Shown here one piece after another: positions 44,849 to 56,039 of a DNA stretch of 64,000 bases; position 1 is the stretch's first letter; each line of letters starts with the position of its first letter. Origin of the DNA: Tretioscincus oriximinensis (Eukaryota > Chordata > Lepidosauria > Squamata > Gymnophthalmidae); the NCBI GenBank assembly GCA_022410635.1, contig JAJVDF010000160.1, positions 1,127,208 through 1,191,207 of the forward strand, read 5' to 3'. Under the pieces are notes generated by a model, which saw only the letters and a program-made list of their open reading frames with translations, was not told the origin of the DNA and made no database searches. The position numbers were made by a program, and so were the translations under genes.

Positions 44849-46219
44849 GTCTCAAGTAAGGGAAGCAGGCACAACCTTTAGCTGCTCTTTTCACTGAGTT
44901 ATGTTTTTATATATTGCCTCAGGAAGTTAATATTTCTTGAGCCAGCCCTCAAATGGAGGTTGACCAAAAGTCCTAGATGTCTTCAACCCATTGGATCTTC
45001 TTAAGTTGTCTTTCATGGCTGAAAGCCTTGGANCCACATGCTTTCAAGAAGTTTCCTGTCACAGTCTTGTTTACTACCTGGTATAGTATAGTATTTTNTC
45101 CATTATTCTGTATTTGACGTTCAATACAGTTTCCTGTTACCTATTCTCCATGTGTGGTCAGTTTGCCTTCCTAATTTAACTATGGGATATTATGTTAGTA
45201 TTGCACTGAAATCTTACATTTTCTGAAGCCTGGCTATTCAGTGCTGTGGAGTAGAAAGCAGTGGAGTTAGTACATTATTAGGAGCTGAGCACTTTCATGC
45301 TGATATTTCAACTGAGTGTAGAACAGGAATGAGCCTGTTTTTTTCCTCTGGAAAGAATTTCTCTTTGTGTCTTTATTTTGGATCAGCATTTTATTCTTGA
45401 TTGTTTTATAGTGATTGTTAATGCCTTTGAGGGCTTCTTATACAACTTTTAAGTTTATATCTTGGATATTGCAGTTAAACACAGTAAGTTATTTACAAAG
45501 TTCTTCTATCTATGTGATTTCTAATTATCAAAAATCCAAAATTAGGCTGTTAATACCATGTATAATTGAAAATTACATTATCATAAATAGTACATTTGCA
45601 TTTATTCAAATCTGAACATTTATTTGAAAAAAATAAGAAATGCACCACCACTGTGAAGAGAACATGGGCAGGATCCCTGTAATAAATATTGATGCATTTT
45701 ATTCATGTTACAGAGAATTCTACCTGTATGCCATTGATAGTTATTCTTCTAGCTTTGTCATTTTAATGCAAGATGTCTTTGTATTTTTTTAAAGTGTGAT
45801 TTAGCCTTTAAAATTTATAGAATGCGTATGTCATTGAAAAAGAGTGTAAGTTTAGACTTTTTATTTAATATTTTGAGGGAAATAATACATTGGCCTATAT
45901 GAATTTGAATGTCATATAACATGTAATCACAGTTCAAGGCACAATATTATTGCACTTGCTGGCAGATTTTTAATTGTATGCTATGGAAGAGTTAGATTTT
46001 CCATCAGAGTCAGTTCTGCCAGTCTGGACTGTAGGGAAATGCTACAGACTCTTGGATGGTTTCCACTCACCTCAAATCCAACCTTTCTGGGACAGCGAAA
46101 TCCAGGTTAAATGTACCCGAGCCCTGAAGAAAATTAGGTGGAGTACTCAACTCTATGATTGGTGTGCAGTGGCCACCATTACTTAGACTTACCATGAGTG
46201 AAACTGCAACTCCCTTACA
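44849..46219. other. Intergenic stretch downstream of GRK6
   Basis: AT-rich. Only short open frames and no recognised repeat. Confidence 0.5.
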
Positions 46220-46975
46220 TACACCGAGCCTCACTGGATCATAAGACCATAAATGCCACACAGGGTCAGACTACAGTTAATCTAGACTAGTAGTCTAGTC
46301 TCCTGCTGCATTGGGAAATCCATCAGCAGAACAAGAATACACAGCTTGATCTTCTTGCAGTTTCTCAACAGCTGGGTTTCACAAGCATACTATTTCTTGG
46401 TGCCATCAGTGCTAACAGCCATTAAGTCCTGACTCTCATGAATTATTCCAACCTGTTTTTGAGACCATTCAACATAGTAACTAATACAATGTCTTGTGAT
46501 AGCAAATTCTGTAGCTTAATCATGTGTTTTTCCCTATTCTGATTCATCCAGGATTCAGTTTCAAGAAGTGGCTTCTGGTTCAAATATTTTGATAAAGGGA
46601 GGAAAACAAATCTACCTATCTAATTCCCTAGTTTAGTCCAGTGTGTTGACATTTTAATTCAACAGACTACCCTTACTCCAAATTTATTTCCATTAATGTA
46701 TAGGAAGACTTAGGATTTTTAGGTCCAATGTGTATCATTTTACAGTTCTTCACATCCAATGGCACCTGCCATTTCAGAATAATTCCTCACTTTGTTATGA
46801 GATCACTTTGGAGCTCTTTATGNTTCCTTTTGGTTTTTTCTGTTCTCAACCATTTGGGGTCATCAGCAAACCTGGCTATTCCATTAGTGATGTCTGATTT
46901 CAGGACAATATCCAAACAGCGACTGAATGCCATGGGTTTTACTAATATTCTGGAGTAAAGGCCCTCCAGAATGAT
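46220..46975 (-). mobile_element. Decayed CR1-like LINE fragment
   Basis: On plus: ATAAGACCATAAATGCCACA, TCTTGTGATAGCAAATTCTG, and further right GGGGTCATCAGCAAACCTGG and CTATTCCATTAGTGATGTCT. These follow the order of the CR1-like copy at 21,436-22,500 with heavy divergence. Confidence 0.65.
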
Positions 46976-47915
46976 TAGTACATACTGATATTAGGACTTC
47001 TGTCCTCAGCATCGTACCTGTGGGAACACTGTTTTGGAAAGTCTTCTTTGGTAACCACAAGAATGGTTGAAAGCATTGAAAAGAAATGATCCTGTGCGGG
47101 GTTTCATTCCTGCTTTCCACATTTGAAGCAGTTTCTCCCCAGTGACTTCTTTACAGACATGACCCTCTACTAACTAAGATTTTAAAACTGAGTTGCTTGA
47201 GGCTACAACTTTTATTCTGGGTTTTTTATTTCCAAGATACATAGCAACCATTTTATTACTGGTGTTCAGAACTACTGATAATCTTTTGGAATTAAGTATA
47301 TACTCCCAGCTCACAAAATGGGAACCCCGTTCTAAAATTAGAAGCAGTTGTGACAAATTATGTGATTACCTCAAAATTATCTTTTAACTGCCAAAAGTCT
47401 AGTCTGATTTGTTGACCTGAGTTTATCCGGGTCTCCCTGCGTCTTTATACCATGTCTTGCTCCTTTTTTCTTTCATAACTTTTTAGCTGCATTGCTGCTG
47501 TGCGTTTTTTCAGTTAGATTTCACCTGTGTTAAATAGGTATGTGCATCTCTGTTCTCACTTCTGTAGAGCTCTGTATTGTAGGTTCTTTATTAATCTAAT
47601 AATTATGTACTGTATTTGAGGCTGCTTAGCAGCAATGAATAATATATGAATTATGTAAAATGAAACCATCATATGAGGTAAATTATGGAGATGTACCCTC
47701 TAGAAATGCTGGAATATGGACATACAGCTATTATTCAGACTAAATGCTTCTGGAACTATATCCTTTTCCCCTTCCTTTTCCCCCTTCAAGTGGCATTTAA
47801 GAATAAAAGGATCATCATAAGAATTACTGTTGCGTTACTCCATTAATAACTAAAATAAATTACAAATAGAGTGTATTTTCTAGACTTATGTACCAGATAT
47901 TCAGATTTATTGTGT
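46976..47915. other. Intergenic stretch, unassigned
   Basis: No gene or repeat recognised. AT-rich. Confidence 0.5.
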
Positions 47916-47919
47916 TTTA

Positions 47920-47985
47920 TTGTTAACCGCCCTGAGACCTTCGGCTATAGGGCAGTATAAAAATGTAAAATAAATAAATTGAGTT
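47920..47985 (+). mobile_element. L2-type tail, plus orientation
   Basis: TTAACCGCCCTGAGACCTTC, GGCTATAGGGCAGTATAAAA and (AAAT)n; nearly the same as 16,878-16,944. Confidence 0.65.
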
Positions 47986-48005
47986 AATTCCAAACTCTCC
48001 AGTAT

Positions 48006-48188
48006 TAGGCTGACCAGATGACCCCTTTTGGGGGGAGAGGGTGGAAACCCAGTTTTGGAGTGCCTCCAGCGTTTTGCTGAGGAATTTTTTGGGAAAAAAA
48101 ATATTATTTTTTCCTCAGCAAAAACCAGGAGGCACCTCAAAAGCGGGTTTTCAAACCTCCCCCAAAAGGGATTATCTGGTCAGCCTAT
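48006..48188. mobile_element. hAT-type foldback MITE
   Basis: Two arms of about 80 bp are reverse complements, with outer ends TAGGCTGACCAGAT and ATCTGGTCAGCCTA. Flanking octamers TCCAGTAT (47,998-48,005) and TCTAGTAT (48,189-48,196) differ at one base, as expected for an 8-bp hAT target duplication. No coding sequence. Confidence 0.75.
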
Positions 48189-48341
48189 CTAGTATACAAG
48201 ACCAACAAGCATAGTATAAGTCTTTTTTCCATGAGTTACTGTGGTCTAAAGGAGGCCCGACATGGGAACACTCTTCAATAGCATCAATTTGCAGAAGAGA
48301 GATTCCTGGTAGGTTTGTCAATGTGGAAGTTCCCTTATGTA

Positions 48342-48640
48342 TAGTACAGGCAAAAGTTTGCATGCATTCTGTCAAGCCATGTTTTTCTTGCTGGTTTTTT
48401 TTAGTTCTCCACATTGTAGATTCATATTGAAGGCATCAAAAATATGAAATAACACATACAAAATTAAGAAGAAAAAAAAGTTAAAGAAATCAGAATAAAT
48501 GTAATACATCAGATCTTTTCAAAGTAGCCCCTTTTTGCTTTCATGACAGNTTTCCTCACTCTTGCTATTCTTAGTCAGCTTCATGAGGTGGTCACATGGA
48601 ATAGATTTCCAGCAGTCTTGGAGTTAACGGGTTAATACCT
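48342..48640 (-). mobile_element. Tc1-like transposon, 3' fragment
   Basis: On plus it starts TATAGTACAGGCAAAAGTTT, a Tc1-type terminal end, then CATTGTAGATTCATATTGAA and GAAGGCATCAAAAATATGAA, followed by the reverse complement of the C-terminal transposase region (TTCAAAGTAGCCCCTTTTTG, AGCTTCATGAGGTGGTCACA). Stops and a truncated end show it is dead. The rest of the transposase is absent. Confidence 0.8.
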
Positions 48641-49360
48641 TTTCAGTGTTAAATTCTGATAGTAAAAAGGATCTTTTGGAAACACTTGGGAAAGCAGTAG
48701 CAGGCAAAGCTTTGGAGCTCAAACGAAAGCAAGAAAGAAGGAAGCATCTTCCATTTTATCAGAACACAGTCCATTCATTCTTTATAACACATCACTTCCT
48801 AGCACATAAGTACAATAATTAGCACTGCATTATTTTAGTTAACTGATCAAATGACTAATGTTTTTATTTTAAAAAGTTCCTCCTTTAATAAGTAGTTTTA
48901 AATAACTACTTTTAACACCAATTTAGTATGAGAAGCTGCAAACAGTAAACACTGTCAGAGTCAGCATTCCTTCTTTTGAGAGCTATGACTTAGAAACCTG
49001 CCCCAGTGCTTCATGCTGTTTCATATGTGTATCATCGTAATGCAGAAATTATCTTCAAGGCTAGAGATGAATGTTCAGAAGAGCCCTTCATCGTCATCAG
49101 TCTGATATTTGTGGGGGTTTGTGTGCACTTATCAGATTCCTGGAGAGGAGCAATCACCTGCTTTTTAAAAGTCTGCAAGAGAGGAGAAGATCGTGAATAG
49201 CGAAGATGCTTTTTAATGGCATTTTCATCAACAGCAACGTACCCACCAATGACTCTCTCTCTCCCCCCCCCTTCCTCCTGGCAATTTCTAGAACACCAGG
49301 TGAATACTCCTCTTCCTGCTCAGCAGTAGCTTTGTAAATGCACACTAACCTCCATAAATA

Positions 49361-49443
49361 TATACTGCACAAAACAATTAAGGGAACACTTTTAACATAA
49401 CAGTGTAACACTAAGTGTTCCCTTAATTGTTTTGAGCAGTATA
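49361..49443. mobile_element. Tc1/mariner-type miniature hairpin element
   Basis: Two 31-bp arms (TATACTGCACAAAACAATTA plus AGGGAACACTT, and the reverse complement) match at 30 of 31 positions around a 21-bp loop. TA dinucleotides at both ends fit Tc1/mariner insertion. Confidence 0.75.
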
Positions 49444-50199
49444 TTACTGTTGAGGACTTTTTTCTTCAATAAAGGTTAAATATGCATGTTGGAAACTACA
49501 GATTATATAACTAAATAATCTGAGGTTTAAATGAATTGATGAAACCACTTTTTCTAAAATAAAAAAAGTAAATGAAAGTCTGTGCTTGTAATCTGATGAC
49601 TTTCATGAACTCCCGCCTAGTTTTTGATGTGTACAAAATCTAAATATATTTTTTCCAGTCCAATATAATGCAGAATTTAGAACCCCTCAAGATACTGACT
49701 TTAAAACATAAGAGAGATGCTTGAGGAGCACCACAGGAGCACTATCAGCACATATGAGCCAAATGTATATTAATCTATTCAAACTGAGAGGAGCTCATCT
49801 TCTGTTTATGGTTTTTGTACAAATTTTAAAGCATATCCATCCCAGAATGAAAGCCCTTCCCTTCTCAACTGCTTCCGATGCTTTCTGTGCAACAAAGGTA
49901 GCAATTTTATTACCGGAAATTACCAAGGTATCTTAGAAATTTAATATATGTCCAGAGATTGGGCCCAGCCACAGAAGGTAACTCCTTGCAGAAAGTACAT
50001 TCCTTGCTTAATCCTTTCAATTACCATCCAGAAATTTAAATATACGGTGACAAGGGAGCAGCAATAGGTGGGTTATCAAATCTGTGCTATTGATTGGTCT
50101 ATTGCGAATCACCAAAACTTGGGAATACCTATCTTAAACCATCTGATGCAGAGCATGAAGTGTTTAACAATTTAGCTCAGAAGAAAGATGAATAAATGA
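49444..50199. other. Intergenic stretch, unassigned
   Basis: No gene or repeat recognised. Confidence 0.5.
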
Positions 50200-50350
50200 G
50201 GCCCTGTCTACATGGAGCCTTGTTCTAGGTAACATCTCAAAATAGGAGCCTGCTATTCACATGCTGGTGTAGACAGTCTATACTGGCATGTGGGTGGCCA
50301 AGCTCTATCCTGAGATGCTGCCCAGTACAAGGTTCTGTGTGGACAGGGCC
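50200..50350. mobile_element. Non-autonomous DNA element with GGCCCTGTC ends
   Basis: GGCCCTGTCTACATGGAGCC at left and the near-reverse complement GTTCTGTGTGGACAGGGCC at right form about 24-bp inverted ends. No coding sequence and no clear target duplication. Confidence 0.6.
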
Positions 50351-50998
50351 AAAGTTAGATCTAAGTGAGTTCCAGAAAGTGGTCTAAGGAGCATGCTGTC
50401 CACAAGCTATTCTGGACTAACACGGACCCTAAATTCAATAAATTTATGTGAAGTTCCTCATTATAACTTGCCTTTAATTTTCAAATCTCCCTGCAGAAGT
50501 TTGGTTCAGAGGGGGCTTGTGTTATACCTAATATAACCCAGGCACAGCACATAGGGTGACTCTAAATTCTGGGCTTCTTGCCACCCATTTAACATAAACG
50601 TCCCATTGGAGCAAGTGCCCAGTTTTTCCTTAATTTTGGCTTTGAAAGTACCAGGAGCAGCAGGAAATCCTTCCTTTCCAGTTCATAGCATTAGAGCTGA
50701 GACAAGCAGGACAGAGAGGGTTTTTTTCTGCTCCCAGTGCAGTTAAAGCCAAAAGGAAGGGTGGGAAGGAAGCTTGTGCCCTTCCCAATCCTGCACCTTG
50801 GATGAATGCGCTGACCACCCTCAGTTTGCTATGCTGTAGTCTGGGTACTCTTGCCTCCAATGCTGCCATGGAAAGATCTATGGTAATTCACTTAGACATT
50901 CCACATCATAAGACTCTAGACACAGGCTTTCATGGCACTGCAAACCAATTGTTGTAATCAACTGATTGCACATAAGAATATAATGCATCTGAATATAG
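50351..50998. other. Intergenic stretch, unassigned
   Basis: No gene recognised. A minus-strand frame 50,869-50,630 shows no domain. Confidence 0.5.
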
Positions 50999-50999
50999 T

Positions 51000-51325
51000 G
51001 CATCTGAAGAAGTAGACCTGTCTACGAAAGCTTATGCCAACCACTTTTCTCAATTTCAGAGAAATAGCCGTGTTAGTCTAGCAGAAAGTCCAGCAAAGGA
51101 GCTAGCAGCACTTTGAGACTAACTTGAGAAAAGTGGTTGGCATAAGCTTTCGTAGACAGGTCTACTTCTTCAGATGCTGAAGAAGAAGTAGACTGAAGCA
51201 TCTGAAGAAGTAGACCTGTCTACGAAAGCTTATGCCAACCACTTTTCTCAAGTTAGTCTCAAAGTGCTGCTANCTCCTTTGCTGGACTTTTCTCAAGTTA
51301 ATCTCAAAGTGCTGCTAGCTCCTTT
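51000..51325. mobile_element. Older palindromic retroelement arm, interrupted
   Basis: 51,000-51,053 and 51,297-51,325 join into one continuous right arm of the family (GCATCTGAAGAAGTAG to GTGCTGCTAGCTCCTTT). They are separated by a younger family member plus its duplicated target. This older copy abuts a CR1-like 3' end. Confidence 0.75.
51054..51285 (-). mobile_element. Palindromic retroelement, copy 4 (nested)
   Basis: A 232-bp copy in reverse orientation. TTTCAGAGAAATAGCCGTG is at the left and the right end is CTTTGCTGG. Flanked by a perfect 11-bp repeat ACTTTTCTCAA at 51,043-51,053 and 51,286-51,296, both inside the older copy. The first three bases may belong to the element. Confidence 0.85.
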
Positions 51326-51725
51326 ATAAGAATACAAGAGGAGCCCTGCTGACCAGGGCCAGAGCCCATCAATCCTAGCCACCCTGCCTCCCACAGAGGC
51401 CCACCCATTCAGCAGTCTGAAACAGAAGGCAAAACCTTCAGGTGTTNTTGACTCCCTGCAAATGCTACTTCAGGAACCCTGCCTGTGGCTCCACCCTGGA
51501 GGCAGCATCCAAAGATCCACCCTAGTAGCCAATTTACATCCTTGGTGTCCATGAACTTGCCTAATCCTTCAGGGCGTCTAGCTACCACCACCTCTTTTGG
51601 AAGTTCATTCCACAGGCTGGTGACCCTCTGGGTGAAAAAATACTTTCTGTTGTCTGTCCTCACTCCGGTGTCCAACTTCAGGGAGCGGCCCCTGGCCCTG
51701 GTGCTGTGCGAGAGAGAACATGATG
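51326..51725 (-). mobile_element. CR1-like LINE 3'-end fragment
   Basis: ATAAGAATACAAGAGGAGCC, followed by the standard 3' UTR blocks and a short C-terminal coding part reading RKYFFTQRVTSLWNELPKEV on minus. The G+C content rises toward its right edge. Confidence 0.85.
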
Positions 51726-52640
51726 CGTTTTACCTTGTTTTAAAAAACACATCCCCTCCGGGGGTGACGCCCAAGGACGACGACGACGACGACGACGCTT
51801 CTAAGGCAGTGGGAATGGCGCGCGCATCCCGGGGCGAGCTGAGCAAGCAAAATGGGGACCGCAGGGCCGCTGTCGGCAGGGGGCGCGTGGTACCCGCCGC
51901 CTTAGCGCTGCACGACTGTGGACGGGACGGGGCCTCTGAGCCCTCGCAAGCGCTGCCGTGGGGCGCCGCTGCTGGAGTGGACGGAACCTGTGCAGAAAGG
52001 GAGCCTTGGCGCTGACAGGCCTCGTGCTGGCGGCGGTGAGAGAGAGAGAGAGAGATAGAGGGATAGTGGGAGGGAGGCGGGCGGGCGGGCAGGGAGAGGA
52101 CTTGGTCCTGCAAAAGGACTTTTGATGCCAGGGGCGGCATTCCGGAGGGTGAAGGTGCAACCCACGTGTCGCTCTCCGGTGCTGCCGTTTTGGACACAAC
52201 AAGGCCGCGCGCGCCGCCTTCCGTTCAGTGAGTCTGGGCTGCTTTCTCCCCCGCCGCCTCCCGCTCCTTCCAGGCTTGGGACGGGGCTCTCCTGCGAAAC
52301 TGGGGGAACTCGGGACGCCGCGAATGTTGGGTGGGCGTCTCTGTACAAGGGCCTCGTGGTTGGCAGCGTCAGCACAGGCCGCCTCCCGTGATGGCTCCCA
52401 AGGCAGCCTCTGCAAACCCCTCTGGGTCCTCGGGTCAGCGGCTCTGCTTCGCTCGCTCAGGCAGGCGCCCAAATCCCCGCCCCCGGCCTCTTAGCGACGC
52501 CCCGCGCCCCCAGCGGACCCAAAGAACTCTAACGGGCCCCCCGGGCAGGAGAGGCCGGCCTCTCGCTACGTCTCCCATGGAAATCTCCAAGGAAGGACTT
52601 CCCTGCAAGAAGGGCAGCCTCCTCCTTGAAATTATCACCT
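51640..52640. promoter_or_regulatory. Unassigned CpG-rich island
   Basis: A dense run of CpG from the edge of the CR1-like fragment to about 52,640, including a (GAC)n tract at 51,777-51,797, a GA-rich run at 52,037-52,060 and GC-box-like GGCGGGCGGGCGGGC near 52,078. It could be the promoter of a noncoding or next gene. Open frames here on both strands are probably by-products of few AT-rich stop codons. A candidate donor GCG|GTGAGAG is near 52,035. Confidence 0.5.
51777..51797. repeat. (GAC)n trinucleotide repeat
   Basis: Seven GAC/ACG units within the CpG-rich island. Confidence 0.9.
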
Positions 52641-52757
52641 TTAATCAGACTTTTTCCTCCTGTACTGAAGCCATTGTTCCTTTTTATTCATAGGTTAAGG
52701 CTGGAAGACGAATTTTTCTTCCCCCCCTCTTCCAACCAGCATCTCACACACAGACTG

Positions 52758-52932
<175 letters not shown>

Positions 52933-52957
52933 NNNNNNNNNNNNNNNNNNNNNNNNN
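52933..52957. other. Assembly gap (25 N)
   Basis: A run of 25 N inside the ATC repeat, resuming with ATCATC. The true repeat length is unknown. Confidence 0.98.
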
Positions 52958-52984
52958 ATCATCAGATTACGATTGCCCAGTTAG

Positions 52985-54524
52985 AAAGTAAATTGATCTG
53001 AGGGTGAATTGAGGCTGTAGAGAGAGGAAGGAGCTGTGTGGGCCATTCGGACATACCTCTGCCCAGCACTGAACGATTCTTTCCTTTCCCAGCTACAGCT
53101 TAGATCAGCAACAGTGTACTTCATTTTGGAATAGCTTACAAGGGCTGTGAATGATTTGGCTACAGAAGAAGTCGGCCTAAGTGATCAATCTGATATTGCT
53201 GATTTGTGGTTGTGAAAAATGCCATTTGCTTACTGTGGAGGAAAAATTGCTTTATCCTCTTAAAAAGAGGAGAAAGGGAAGGGAAGAATAGCAAGGTGGT
53301 TGTTGCTATTCTTATATTTCAAAGTAAACACAAAGCTTCAGATCTTGCTGAGCTCTGTTTTTGTAAATCTAGAAGAAACTTTAGGTTCAAGCCACATTTT
53401 TAAAAAAAGTCAATACTTAAAGATGACACATCTTAAAAGTTTTATCAAAGGAGAAACATACAGGATGTTAAACGGGTCAAGCAAACAGCTATCTGAAAAA
53501 GTTTTTTAAGTTACGGTAAAATAACTCAAAAGCATAAATAGGGCAGATAACGGTTACACTTTTCACACCCAATTTCAGTTTAGTTAATTAGGAGCAACAG
53601 AAGCAAGGAGGACAGCAAAAAAACCTAATTTTTAGATCTCATGTCCTCATCCGCACATCAATCATTCAGTAGGATGCTATTTAACTTTGGGAAAGTAGCT
53701 TGGCATTCCAGATACAATAAAATATTTGCAGCCAGACAGTTCTGAAAACAAAGTTTACAACAGGCAGTTCATTTCTGTAAAAAAGAAACACCTGTAAACA
53801 TTGAATGGCTTAACACTGGTGACCTCAGGCTGCAGTATTTCTTAAGATTAGTGCTGAGCTGGATTTTCATCTACCTTTCTGGTACAGTAACTGTTACGGA
53901 GATAATATGTCCAACTAGTAGGTGTGTGTGTGTAGTTTGGTACCTTCTATTTCCACCTCTAGTGCAACACGTACCTTTATAAAGAAAGTGGGAGTGAAAG
54001 CCCACTTCCCTGCCTCTTCAAACATCTTTCTCAGGTGTCTTTTACATCTGGCAGGATTCTTATTTGGGTCACTATAAATGTGTTCTTAGACTTCAACCAG
54101 AAAATCCTTCAAAGTTGTAAGTCAGAGGAAAGACAACGGGACATCTAGTAATTTCATACGCACCGTGCCCCTGGCAGACCAAGGCGTTTTGCAGTCAGAA
54201 GATGCTGTGATAGCCTATTAAGTTTGACTCCATCATCACATCACATTTGAGAGAAATAACAGATCACTAGATATTGCATGCATTTATTTTTTACATATAT
54301 ACGTTATACAACATCTTCCCTATTTGAAGCTTAATAGGAAATACATTGTTTACTATCTATTTCTACTTTGCTATCACAAAACTCAATAGCTCAATTTGCT
54401 AATAAGTCCAAAAATAGCCCTCTGGTAGCACAGTGGAGTCCCTTTTTTCAGACCTTTGCTCTTCTAGGAACGCACACTGCTTCAAAGCCAAAGATACTGC
54501 TCTAGCAAGCTCTTCCATATTTAA
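52985..54524. other. Intergenic stretch, unassigned
   Basis: AT-rich. Short open frames only, and nothing recognised. Confidence 0.5.
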
Positions 54525-54582
54525 CCTACCCTGAGACCATGTGGTATATAGTGTGATGCGTATAAATAAATGTACATGTCAC
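54525..54582 (+). repeat. Short L2-type tail
   Basis: ACCTACCCTGAGACCATGTG, GTATATAGTGTGATGCGTAT and AAATAAATG resemble the plus-oriented tails at 16,880 and 47,925. Confidence 0.45.
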
Positions 54583-55110
54583 TGCTACTAATTGGAATGA
54601 GACATTAAATGAACAATTTTTCTAGGATGTGACAGGCAATTTCCTAACATCCTTCTTTCCTGCCAGTTAGTTGCCTTGCAAGAAACAAAATGAAGCTGGC
54701 TCTGTTTGAGGATATGAAGGCATTAATCAATAATGTTTCAGCCTGTGAAAGAGTGTCCAACATTGCTTAAAAGACACCGCAAAATATATTTGGACCTTTT
54801 TTTAGGATGATGTTAAGAATGTATGTGAAACCCATGAACCATGCCCCAGCTTACCATTTCTGCACGGCTTTGCTTGTGCCTTGTGAGTGCAGTTTGTTAT
54901 CTTGGGAACAGTTACCATAGAAACAGGCGGAGGTGGATGGATTTTTTTTCCCCAACCAGCAAGAAAAGGGGCATTTTAGGCTAAAATTTCTTTGATTGTT
55001 TCAACTGTGGAACCTTTGCATAATAAATTCTTGCACTTGGAAAAATGCTCGATCCAACAGATAAACAGTTGGTACTCATTTCCCCAGAGAATACCTTGGG
55101 GTATGAATAC

Positions 55111-55111
55111 A

Positions 55112-55142
<31 letters not shown>

Positions 55143-55159
55143 TAAATAAATAAATAAAA
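55111..55159. repeat. (TA)n(AAAT)n microsatellite
   Basis: A run of TA repeats passing into AAAT units. Confidence 0.95.
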
Positions 55160-56039
55160 GAGAGATGGACAGCTACCTTCAGAGTTTCAGCTTTATGGTA
55201 CATCACATTGCTATTCCTTCAAGCTCTTCCTGCTTAAAAGGTTAAATCCATGCATATCATGTTAATACCCCTCCCCTCCTTCAATAAAGCAACAATTATA
55301 ACTGATCTTAGCCATACTATCTTTGGAGTAATACCACTGAGCACAATTAGACTTGTAACTGCCATATTTAGGATTGTACGTGCTGTAAGATGCATTAAAA
55401 TCACCAAATGCCAAGAGCTGACACAGAAGAAGACACAGAAACCAACATTTATTCAAATGCCCTCTTGTTAAACTGAATTAGCCCAGACAATTGTCCAAAT
55501 GGAGTTTGGTAGGCAGGACATTCAATAAAGGGTTTGGCTCCCCAAGAAGTAAAAAAAACCTGCACCTTTTTTGTGGTGAAACAGTGAAGAGGATTTGGAT
55601 TCACACAGCAGAAAAAGAAACAAAGGGTTTTTTCCTTCTAGTACTGGTGGATCTAAAAAAGTATAGTTCAAATATGGCTTTTATGTTAACTATTTACTTC
55701 TGATCCTAAAATAAATCTTTATTTTGCTTTCAAATAACCTGGGATTAAAAACAATATCATTTTTAAAATCAGTATTATTTAAATAATATTTGAAAAGTTT
55801 TATGTAAGATAATATAGGGTGGCTGTTAACTTTCACTTTTGGATACAAAACTATTCATAGATTAGTCACTTTCTGCAAAATAGGGGTGTTTTGGAGTCAG
55901 AGATATCTGATATAAATTTCTGTTTCCAGTGTGTTTAATATTTTCAGTATTGCATTACTCAAATTCCTATATTCAGTATTCGGTCTATGGTTCCAACAGA
56001 CTTTGAAAATAAACATGGATTGATGGGCAAAAGTACTTT

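Noticed and set aside
51730..52693. Overlapping long frames on both strands of the second CpG island
   Set aside because: Low-complexity Pro/Ser/Arg composition in all frames. Better explained by G+C content than by a gene.
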